A DNA stretch of 5,585 nt from Bacteroides sp. GTDB taxonomy: Bacteria > Bacteroidota > Bacteroidia > Bacteroidales > Bacteroidaceae. The notes below the pieces were generated by a model. It made no database searches. It was not told the DNA's origin and was given only the letters and a program-made list of their open reading frames with translations. Positions 1 through 5,214 of this stretch are shown piece after piece; the first letter of the stretch is position 1; every line of letters begins with the position of its first letter. The stretch spans positions 1 through 5,585 of the forward strand of contig JASLCM010000009.1 in NCBI GenBank assembly GCA_030151845.1. The letters run 5' to 3'. A program made the position numbers and the translations under genes.

Positions 1-245
1 TTTGCCATCATCGCCTCAAAGCTTCTCTTCTTATAGGCTAAGCTGGTCTTAGGATCTTCTTCTATAGTTAAGGACTGAAGCATCAAAAGAGCAAGATCTA
101 TCTCTTTCTCTTTTCCAGGGTGCTTCTCCTTATAGCTGGATAAACTAAACTGGGGGTCGTTTGTCACTGCCCCTCTTTTTACCCATGCGAAAAATTCATC
201 ATCCATGAGGAACTCTTCTATCTCTTGAAATCGATTTTGAATCAT
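1..245 (-). CDS. FecR-family anti-sigma factor, N-terminal part (cut by window edge)
   Basis: Translating the minus strand from the ATG at 245 gives 81 open codons that run off the left edge. The visible residues match the cytoplasmic N-terminal segment of FecR anti-sigma factors: an acidic start, DDEFFAWV at residues 15-22 (the family's usual D-x-x-F-x-x-W-V pattern), then HPGKE at 42-46 and a helix with DLALLML around 50-56. In this family the N-terminal segment binds the ECF sigma factor, a single membrane helix follows, and the periplasmic part senses the plug or signalling domain of a TonB-dependent outer-membrane transducer. The membrane helix and FecR domain would lie outside the window. 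The gene follows the sigma factor on the same strand with an 85-bp gap, which fits a sigma/anti-sigma operon. No clear Shine-Dalgarno precedes the start, as is usual in Bacteroidota. The assignment rests on a short region plus gene order. Confidence 0.8.
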   Translation of the reverse strand, partial: MIQNRFQEIEEFLMDDEFFAWVKRGAVTNDPQFSLSSYKEKHPGKEKEIDLALLMLQSLTIEEDPKTSLAYKKRSFEAMMA

Positions 246-330
246 ACGTAAGTTCGGTTGTCTATAAGAATGACAAATAGAGAATGCGTTTTATACTCAT
301 TCTTTTATTAATAGATGTTAAATATTAAAA

Positions 331-915
331 TTAGCGTAAAAAGAGGAGAATTAAGAGGAAGTAAGCTAGATCGGATTCATTTCTAATCTTATTGAGAGAG
401 CGAGTTAAGAGGTTACGGGTAGATTGAACATGAATATCCATCACCTCGGCTATCTCTTCAAAGCTCATCTCTCTTACAAAACGAAGATAGATCACCTCTT
501 TTTGTCGGGAGGTAAGGCCATTGAGGAGTTGTTTAAGCTCTTGAGAGAGTTCGGGTGCCGCTTTAGGAAGAAGTTCTTCATTAATGGTATAACTCAAATC
601 GAAAGGAATCTCATGTTCATCAAAGCTCTGCAAACGAGATTCTCTTGCTAACTGGTTGTAGATCGAGTTTCGAAGGGCACGATACATAAAGGGACGAAGT
701 TTGCCATTGTCGCGCAGAACAATCTTTTTTTGATAGAGTTCGAGAAAAAGATCTTGCAGTAGGTCTTCGGCCATCTTACGAGTCCCGCCTACTCTACATC
801 CGTAAGAGACGAGTTCATCAAAAAGAAGGCAATAGAGCTCTGAAAATGCATTTTCATTTCCTTCCAAAAAATGCATCCAAAGCGTAAGAATCTCCTCCTG
901 ACTACTCAATTTCAT
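331..915 (-). CDS. ECF RNA polymerase sigma-70 factor (FecI-like, Bacteroidota type)
   Basis: This 194-residue protein has the normal length for an ECF sigma factor. Sigma region 2 spans about residues 14-85: the core-binding and -10 recognition part, with FLEGNENAFSELY at 16-28 and AEDLLQDLFLELYQKK at 49-64. A linker of about 40 residues follows. Region 4.2, which recognises the -35 side of target promoters, spans about 127-178, with LTSRQKEVIYLRF at 134-146 and the helix-turn-helix SFEEIAEVMDIHVQSTRNLL at 151-170. The C-terminus ends in a hydrophobic tail (AYFLLILLFL, 184-193), as many Bacteroidota FecI-type sigmas do. With the FecR-like gene just downstream it should form a surface-signalling pair that switches on an outer-membrane uptake locus. 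The signal and targets cannot be read from this window. The ATG at 915 gives the standard N-terminus, and the stop is TAA at 331. Confidence 0.95.
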   Translation of the reverse strand: MKLSSQEEILTLWMHFLEGNENAFSELYCLLFDELVSYGCRVGGTRKMAEDLLQDLFLELYQKKIVLRDNGKLRPFMYRALRNSIYNQLARESRLQSFDEHEIPFDLSYTINEELLPKAAPELSQELKQLLNGLTSRQKEVIYLRFVREMSFEEIAEVMDIHVQSTRNLLTRSLNKIRNESDLAYFLLILLFLR

Positions 916-998
916 ATCAATAGGATCTTTTATGTTCGTTTACTCTTGATTGTTCTTGATAAAAGGAGCTCTAAGCAGAATTCCTCTCTTCAAGGGGG

Positions 999-1028
999 CA
1001 AAGTTACTTAATAATCTGATTTAGCAGA
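999..1028 (-). promoter_or_regulatory. Putative Bacteroides-type promoter of the sigma/anti-sigma operon
   Basis: On the minus strand, positions 1006-999 read TAACTTTG, a full match to the Bacteroidota -7 consensus TAnnTTTG. Eighteen bases further upstream, 1028-1025 read TCTG, one mismatch from the -33 element TTTG. Transcription would begin near 993 and leave an untranslated leader of about 75-80 bases before the sigma ATG at 915. The -7 match is seen directly; its use as a promoter is inferred from position and orientation. Housekeeping sigma would use this box, so it says nothing about autoregulation. Confidence 0.5.
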
Positions 1029-1095
1029 GTGATCTATTAACTTTTTTTGACGATAAAGAACACTCTTATTCCTAAAAAAGCTTTCATAGCTTACT

Positions 1096-1122
1096 GGTCC
1101 GATAAAATGAGACGGACTTTTT
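1096..1122 (+). terminator. Weak intrinsic-terminator-like hairpin
   Basis: GTCCG (1097-1101) pairs with CGGAC (1113-1117) around an 11-base loop. A G-U pair (1096/1118) can close it, and the 3' arm runs straight into TTTTT (1118-1122). The shape fits a short rho-independent terminator on the plus strand. The stem has only five Watson-Crick pairs, and no plus-strand gene is seen upstream, so it could be chance or the end of an unannotated short transcript from the 920-1090 region. Confidence 0.3.
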
Positions 1123-1893
1123 ATTCAACGTTTTTATACCGTTTCTCTCTCAAAACCCTACCAACTCCTATTTTTAACAACTACATCGTTAACACAAATT
1201 ACTCGCCTACTGCTTAAGGAGATGTGAAGATTAAGAGGCATTATGTTGTGCCTAAAAGTTGGTGATGTAGGCTAAGCTTCCTCTACTTGCTTCACAGAAG
1301 TTGGTCACATAAAAGTGCAATATCGCTAACCTACTACAAGGCTATTTACCCTAAACTCTTCTATGCTTAAAGATTACAACGTATACAGATAAAGCAGTCT
1401 CTTATTGTATTAATAACTATCGATTTAAAGGGTTATAACTAAGCTTCACCTCGACATAATTGTCTGAAATAGTAAGAAGAAACCATTAGTTCTGCCCTCA
1501 TTCTGTCTATTTGTTTGCCCCTCTATCTTTAATCATCCTACTGTTTTAAAATCAACTTCCCTACTCCTCCTCATAAGAAGTAACAAAATAATTCTTCCTT
1601 CTTTTTTCTAAAGAGATCACTATAAAAAGAAAAGAATCCAAGAGTGTAAAAAACCATTTCCTACTCGTTTGATTTTAGATACACAATCTAACTTCCTTTC
1701 ACTTACTAAAAGTAAGCAATGAAAAAATTAATCGATCTTTTAAAGGCATTTATTTGATCTTACCCACCAATTATCCCTATTTATTTCGCTCCAAGCTACT
1801 ATTCGATGACGATTCGTTAGGCTAGCTCCCTTCTTTTTTTATATTATAGAGCGTCTTTTTTTAAGATCAAAAATTAAGTAATTTATTCCTAAT

Positions 1894-3897
1894 ATGACAA
1901 AAAACAAAAATAAGTCGACCTTCAATAAAGGAATTACGATTCCAAGCTTACTCTTTATTGTGGGTGTTTCAATTTTCTGCGGACTTTATCCCGTAAGGGC
2001 TCTTAAGGTGCTCAACTACTTAAAGGATTATATATCGGTTAATTTTAACTGGTTGTATGTTTTTATCGTTACGGTAATCATCTGTTTCCTTCTTTACTTG
2101 GCTCTAAGTAAGTATGGTAAAATTAGATTGGGTGCCGAGGGTAGCAAGCCAGAGTACTCCTTTTTCTCTTGGGTCTCCATGCTCTTTGCTGCAGGAATGG
2201 GAATTGGACTGATGTACTTTGGGGTGGCCGAACCAATAGCACATTATATGGAGCCTTCTTTACAGGGTTTGGAGCATGCGGAGTTGGCCCGACGGGCACA
2301 AACTTACACCTTCTTCCATTGGGGAATTCATGCTTGGGCTATCTACGGGGCTGTGGGACTTGCTTTGGCTTATTTTGCCTATCGTTACAAGCTCCCTCTC
2401 TCTTTACGTAGTTGTTTTTATCCGGTATTTAAAGATAAGATTAAGGGTAGGGTTGGCGATATTATCGACATTTTCGCGCTTTGTACCACCTTTTTTGGAT
2501 TAACTACTTCGCTAGGATTAGGTACACTACAGCTCACCGCCGGACTTAAAGCCATGAATATCTTGCAGGATACCAGTTTTTGGACGCATGTTATTTTAAT
2601 CACCATCATTATGTCGTTGGCGGTAACCTCTGCTTCGAGTGGTTTAAACAAGGGAGTAAAGAATTTGAGTCAGATCAACGTGGTGGCCTCTTTAATTCTT
2701 CTTGCTTTTGTCCTTCTTGCCGGACCAACTGTTTATCTGTTAAGCTCCTTTTCTGAGAACATTGGACACTATTTTTCTCACTTTATCGACTATACATTTA
2801 GCACTTATGCCTATGAGCCAGAGAGACAGGGTTGGTATTACAACTGGACCATTATTTACTGGGCATGGTGGATCTCTTGGTCGCCCTATGTGGGCATGTT
2901 CATTGCTCGAATATCGAAAGGACGTACCATTAGAGAGTTCATTATTGCTGTGCTTTTTGTACCCTCTACATTCATCTTTTTATGGATGACTGTTTTTGGA
3001 AATAGTGCAATATGGATTGATGCCAATGTGGCAAATGGGGCTTTAACGGGTTTGGCTGATAACCCCGATGTGCTACTCTTTAAGTTCCTAGAGTATCTCC
3101 CTATGAAGACACTGGTAAGTGGCTTATCTATTTTTATCATCTTTATCTTTTTTGTGACATCGGCAGACTCTGCCATCTTTGTTATGAACGATATTGCTTC
3201 GAAAAACGCAAAGAAGACTCCGGTGTGGCAAAACATCTTCTGGGGACTCCTTCTTGGTATTTTAGCCTTGGTCCTTCTTAATCTCGACGGATTAAAATCG
3301 ATGCTTACCATGACCTTGATCACCGCCCTACCTTTTGGGGTAATTATGCTCATCTTCTGCCACAGTCTATACAAAGGGTTATACATTGATAGAAAGTATT
3401 ACAGCAGAGATTTCTCCCCTTCTACCGAGTATTGGTCCGGAGCATTTTGGAGAGAGCGTTTGGATAAAATTCTTACAACAAGCAAAAGAACGGATGTCCA
3501 CAAATACCTTGATGAAACGGTGCTCCCTGCACTCAAAGAGTTGGCTGTTGAGCTAGAGAAGCGAGGCATCCATCCTAATGTTAATGTAAAAGATCGACCA
3601 GACAAATCGGTAGAAATAGTGATTCAGCACGAAGCGCTACTCGACTTTGTATATGGTGTTCGTGCTCAACCTAAAACCGTGTCAGACTATCTGGTAGAGG
3701 AGAAGAATGCCCCACACATTGAAACGAATCGTATTTTTATTCCTGTTACCTATTTTGGAGATGATCGCCCAGGCTACGATATTCAATATTTTACACAGCA
3801 AGAGATTATCAGTGATGTAATGAAACAGTATGAACGTTTCCTATCTCTTACCTCAGATAAGCAGAACGATCTCTACATTAGTAGTGAAACTCTATAA
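1894..3897 (+). CDS. BCCT-family transporter (betaine/choline/carnitine type) with BetT-like C-terminal domain
   Basis: This 667-residue inner-membrane secondary transporter imports quaternary ammonium solutes such as glycine betaine, choline or carnitine. About twelve membrane helices are visible, near residues 14-34, 53-71, 92-112, 140-163, 190-222, 230-248, 259-285, 316-340, 346-370, 405-428, 447-464 and 469-492. Family signatures are clear: the helix-3 glycine stretch GMGIG (101-105) followed by MYFGVAEPIAHY, the tryptophan-rich helix-8 signature WAWWISWSPYVG (323-334) with ARISKGRTIREF (338-349), and TSADSA (422-427), which in BetP lies near the sodium site. A soluble tail of about 175 residues follows, resembling the long tail of E. 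coli BetT (677 residues); in the family such tails take part in osmotic regulation. The helix-3 motif ends in glycine, as in betaine transporters, whereas choline-specific BetT has aspartate there, so betaine is the better guess. The gene is monocistronic, ends TAA, and has a strong hairpin just downstream. No Shine-Dalgarno is apparent. Confidence 0.95.
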   Translation: MTKNKNKSTFNKGITIPSLLFIVGVSIFCGLYPVRALKVLNYLKDYISVNFNWLYVFIVTVIICFLLYLALSKYGKIRLGAEGSKPEYSFFSWVSMLFAAGMGIGLMYFGVAEPIAHYMEPSLQGLEHAELARRAQTYTFFHWGIHAWAIYGAVGLALAYFAYRYKLPLSLRSCFYPVFKDKIKGRVGDIIDIFALCTTFFGLTTSLGLGTLQLTAGLKAMNILQDTSFWTHVILITIIMSLAVTSASSGLNKGVKNLSQINVVASLILLAFVLLAGPTVYLLSSFSENIGHYFSHFIDYTFSTYAYEPERQGWYYNWTIIYWAWWISWSPYVGMFIARISKGRTIREFIIAVLFVPSTFIFLWMTVFGNSAIWIDANVANGALTGLADNPDVLLFKFLEYLPMKTLVSGLSIFIIFIFFVTSADSAIFVMNDIASKNAKKTPVWQNIFWGLLLGILALVLLNLDGLKSMLTMTLITALPFGVIMLIFCHSLYKGLYIDRKYYSRDFSPSTEYWSGAFWRERLDKILTTSKRTDVHKYLDETVLPALKELAVELEKRGIHPNVNVKDRPDKSVEIVIQHEALLDFVYGVRAQPKTVSDYLVEEKNAPHIETNRIFIPVTYFGDDRPGYDIQYFTQQEIISDVMKQYERFLSLTSDKQNDLYISSETL

Positions 3898-3910
3898 ACC
3901 CAACAACTTT

Positions 3911-3957
3911 AACTTTACAGCCCTCCTTCTCACCTCGAGATGGAGGGCTGTAAGGTT
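3911..3957. terminator. Strong bidirectional terminator hairpin between convergent genes
   Basis: Positions 3911-3926 pair with 3942-3957 in a 16-pair stem with one G-U pair; the core is ACAGCCCTCC against GGAGGGCTGT. After a single T-T mismatch, TCTC (3928-3931) pairs with GAGA (3937-3940) around a 5-base loop, making one long hairpin. It fills most of the 78-bp gap between the transporter stop (3897) and the stop of the convergent lipoprotein gene (3976). The plus-strand 3' arm ends in GGTTTATTA and the minus-strand 3' arm in AAAGTTGTT, so both tails are only moderately U-rich. It probably ends transcription from both sides. Confidence 0.85.
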
Positions 3958-3975
3958 TATTACCTAAGAGCTACT

Positions 3976-4761
3976 CTACTTAAAAAGATAGTGCAAAGAG
4001 GAAGGTGTTGACTCTGTTACATATACTTTGTGATGTTCTAAACTACTTGAACCATCGGAAAAAGTACGCCAAAGCGTAACAACCGTGGTGTCGTTTAGTG
4101 CAAAGGGTATCTCATGAAAAGTGGTATTCATAGAGGTAGATCTAAACTTACCGATAGGGCAAGAGTGCTCTTGCCAATTGGATGTAAGTTGTTTGTTGAG
4201 CCTCTGGTCATGCTCAAAACCCCAAGAGAGAGTGGTATAAATGGTAAAGTCTGAAAGATCTGAACGTTCAAATCCTTCTAAGCTTACGGGTACATAGCGC
4301 TTATGTGGTAAATAGAAGTTGACCTTATACGTTGTATCACGTTTTAATTGAAGGGTTGTAGTATAAGATTCTCCACCTGTTATATCCAAAGGCATTACAT
4401 ATTTTTTGGCATCAAGCCCCTCCATATCCATCACTAGGTTATAACTTCTAAAGTAGTTTTCTTCTTCCAGAAGTTCATCATCACGGAGTGAAAGAGCCAA
4501 AGAATAAGCTCCATTTTTATCGGTAGTAGCTGTTGCTTTTACTCGAACTAAAGTTTTACCTGTAAAATTTATAAAAGATCTCACATAGGTAATTTTTAAC
4601 CGCACATGAGGCACTCCAACACCTCCTGTTGTTGTTATTCGTCCGCCAACAACAGTTGTAGCCTCCTTTTCTGGGGCTATATCTACCTCTTCTTTAACAC
4701 AAGCTGAAAAACAAATAAAGAGGAAAAACAAGAAGAGAATTCTTCGTTCATCTATAAGCAT
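3976..4761 (-). CDS. Probable surface lipoprotein with carboxypeptidase-regulatory-like domain, function unknown
   Basis: This is a 261-residue protein. A short signal peptide (basic DERR at 4-7, hydrophobic 8-20) ends in FSAC with Cys21 as the lipidation site; Phe at -3 makes it a relaxed lipobox. The residues after the cysteine, VKEEVD, fit the K-(D/E)2 type of lipoprotein export signal described in Bacteroidota, so surface exposure is likely but inferred. Residues 37-92 look like a carboxypeptidase-regulatory (transthyretin-like) beta-sandwich: VVGGRITTTGG (37-47), GVPHVRLKI (49-57) and the typical TTDKNGAYSLAL turn-strand (79-90). The rest is beta-rich with no motif I recognise and no catalytic residues I can name. 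The gene stands alone, convergent with the transporter and divergent from the BACON lipoprotein. The ATG at 4761 is preceded by GAGAAAAAG, a purine-rich but not canonical ribosome site. Stop is TAG. Confidence 0.85.
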   Translation of the reverse strand: MLIDERRILFLFFLFICFSACVKEEVDIAPEKEATTVVGGRITTTGGVGVPHVRLKITYVRSFINFTGKTLVRVKATATTDKNGAYSLALSLRDDELLEEENYFRSYNLVMDMEGLDAKKYVMPLDITGGESYTTTLQLKRDTTYKVNFYLPHKRYVPVSLEGFERSDLSDFTIYTTLSWGFEHDQRLNKQLTSNWQEHSCPIGKFRSTSMNTTFHEIPFALNDTTVVTLWRTFSDGSSSLEHHKVYVTESTPSSLHYLFK

Positions 4762-4837
4762 CTTTTTCTCGTTTAAAATTATTATTTTTTGATGAGATAA
4801 AGATCTGTTTTTTTTCGAAAAAAAGAAGAGAATTCTT
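4730..4837. repeat. Two copies of a 15-bp element with partial dyad symmetry
   Basis: AAGAAGAGAATTCTT occurs at 4730-4744, inside the signal-peptide codons of the minus-strand lipoprotein gene, and again identically at 4823-4837 in its upstream leader, 93 bp apart. Each copy has arms AAGAA and TTCTT around GAGAA, so it could fold or bind a dimeric regulator. The purine-rich, AT-rich composition raises the odds of a chance match, and no function is known. Confidence 0.4.
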
Positions 4838-4861
4838 TTAAAAAGAAACTCTTCATTAAAT

Positions 4862-4869
4862 CAAAAGTA
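4862..4869 (-). promoter_or_regulatory. Possible -7 promoter box for the minus-strand lipoprotein gene
   Basis: Read on the minus strand, 4869-4862 is TACTTTTG, a full match to TAnnTTTG. It would give a leader of about 95 bases before the ATG at 4761. No recognisable TTTG -33 element lies at the expected distance upstream, so this box alone is modest evidence in such AT-rich DNA. Confidence 0.35.
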
Positions 4870-4896
4870 TAAAAGAACAACTATTTGTGTTAATAT

Positions 4897-5068
4897 TAGA
4901 GCTACAGAGTTCAAACATTGCTCTATAAAAATTCGTTTTATCAAACCAGCTATTCCACTTTTGGGATACCGCTTTTGCTAATACAAAATTTGAAGGTATC
5001 ACAATAAGGATTATTCCGTTGTGAAAACACTTGGATTACCTCTTGTCCATAATCAGGAGGCTTTTTTT
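4897..5068 (+). ncRNA. Candidate small RNA or structured leader ending in an intrinsic terminator
   Basis: Read on the plus strand, this stretch has several nearby complementary segments in order. TAGAGC (4897-4902) pairs with GCTCTA (4920-4925). GATACC (4965-4970) pairs with GGTATC (4995-5000) and encloses TTTTG (4973-4977) paired with CAAAA (4984-4988). The terminator stem at 5039-5060 with its T-run closes the region. No open frame of useful length is present and no plus-strand gene lies upstream, so the terminator needs its own transcript. It could be an independent RNA of about 170 bases or the leader of the lipoprotein gene at 5215, 146 bp past the terminator. I recognise no known RNA family; 6S RNA was considered because of the length but its closed long-hairpin shape is not evident. 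The 5' end is a guess and no exact -7 box precedes it. Confidence 0.33.
5039..5068 (+). terminator. Intrinsic terminator on the plus strand
   Basis: CCTCTTG (5039-5045) pairs with CAGGAGG (5054-5060) in a seven-pair stem with one G-U pair and an 8-base loop. One C and then seven Ts (5062-5068) follow. This is the standard layout of a rho-independent terminator in the plus direction. The minus-strand side has no T-run, so it does not serve the lipoprotein gene at 3976-4761. The 3' arm AGGAGG can also pair with CCTCCT at 5081-5086, which would break the terminator stem. Confidence 0.6.
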
Positions 5069-5163
5069 ATGCCTATATTACCTCCTACAACCGCTATTCA
5101 GATTAACTTTCACTATTTTTTGCAGGTATACATATATTTAGTATATTTATATAGAATTAAACA

Positions 5164-5174
5164 TTTGTGACAAA
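5164..5174. promoter_or_regulatory. Short palindrome upstream of the BACON lipoprotein
   Basis: TTTGT and ACAAA flank a central G, forming a perfect 11-bp odd palindrome 40 bp ahead of the ATG at 5215. Its position suits an operator, but it is short and overlaps the nearest -7-like sequence, so it is only a possibility. Confidence 0.2.
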
Positions 5175-5214
5175 ATTAAATATTTTTCTAAAGTTAAACC
5201 TTTAATTTATTTTT

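Larger units (their letters stand above)
916..1893. other. 978-bp intergenic gap without a recognisable gene
   Basis: The gap lies between the divergent sigma and transporter genes. All frames on both strands are closed at short intervals and no tRNA or rRNA pattern is visible. It contains the sigma promoter (999-1028), a tandem ATCAAGA motif (944-960), a weak terminator-like hairpin (1096-1122) and a small hairpin without a T-tract (1236-1253). The part from about 1480 to 1620 is pyrimidine-rich on the plus strand. No convincing TAnnTTTG box precedes the transporter at 1894, although the sequence just upstream is very AT-rich. I cannot tell whether this is a decayed gene, an unrecognised RNA, or a long untranslated leader for the transporter. 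Confidence 0.6.
4762..5214. other. 453-bp divergent intergenic region between two lipoprotein genes
   Basis: This AT-rich stretch contains no gene I can support with confidence. It holds a possible minus-strand -7 box for the leftward lipoprotein (4862-4869), a set of plus-strand complementary segments ending in an intrinsic terminator (4897-5068), a doubtful 33-codon frame at 5069-5170, and a short palindrome at 5164-5174 ahead of the rightward lipoprotein. The last 110 bases before 5215 are extremely AT-rich, as promoter regions in this phylum often are, but no exact TAnnTTTG box is present on the plus strand there. The nearest is AACATTTG at 5160-5167. Confidence 0.6.

Noticed and set aside
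281..303. Hairpin AGAATG/CATTCT between the sigma and FecR genes
   Set aside because: The stem is six AT-rich pairs with an 11-base loop and no clean T-run on the minus strand, so a terminator or attenuator cannot be supported.
424..651. Plus-strand open frame of 75 codons
   Set aside because: It lies wholly inside the sigma-factor gene on the opposite strand, has no recognisable motif, and is explained by the coding sequence there.
1236..1253. Hairpin AGGCA/TGCCT in the long gap
   Set aside because: The stem is only five pairs, no T-tract follows, and no flanking structure supports a function.
1161..1270. Interleaved complementary words CCAACT/AGTTGG and CTACATC/GATGTAG suggesting a pseudoknot
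   Set aside because: Six- and seven-base matches about 80-95 bp apart are expected by chance in a region of this size.
2169..2989. Several plus-strand frames of 75-80 codons and a minus-strand frame at 2418-2651
   Set aside because: They overlap the transporter in other frames and show no independent coding features.
2886..3386. Minus-strand open frame of 166 codons
   Set aside because: It is antisense to the BCCT transporter and its translation is a mirror of the hydrophobic codons, with no domain, promoter or start context. The plus-strand frame has unmistakable family signatures.
3399..3605. Minus-strand frame of 68 codons
   Set aside because: It is opposite the transporter's C-terminal domain, which reads as a normal BetT-like tail on the plus strand.
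4890..5068. 6S RNA as the identity of the folded region
   Set aside because: The length would fit, but the 5' and 3' ends do not pair into the long hairpin with a central bubble, and the conserved sequence blocks were not recognised.
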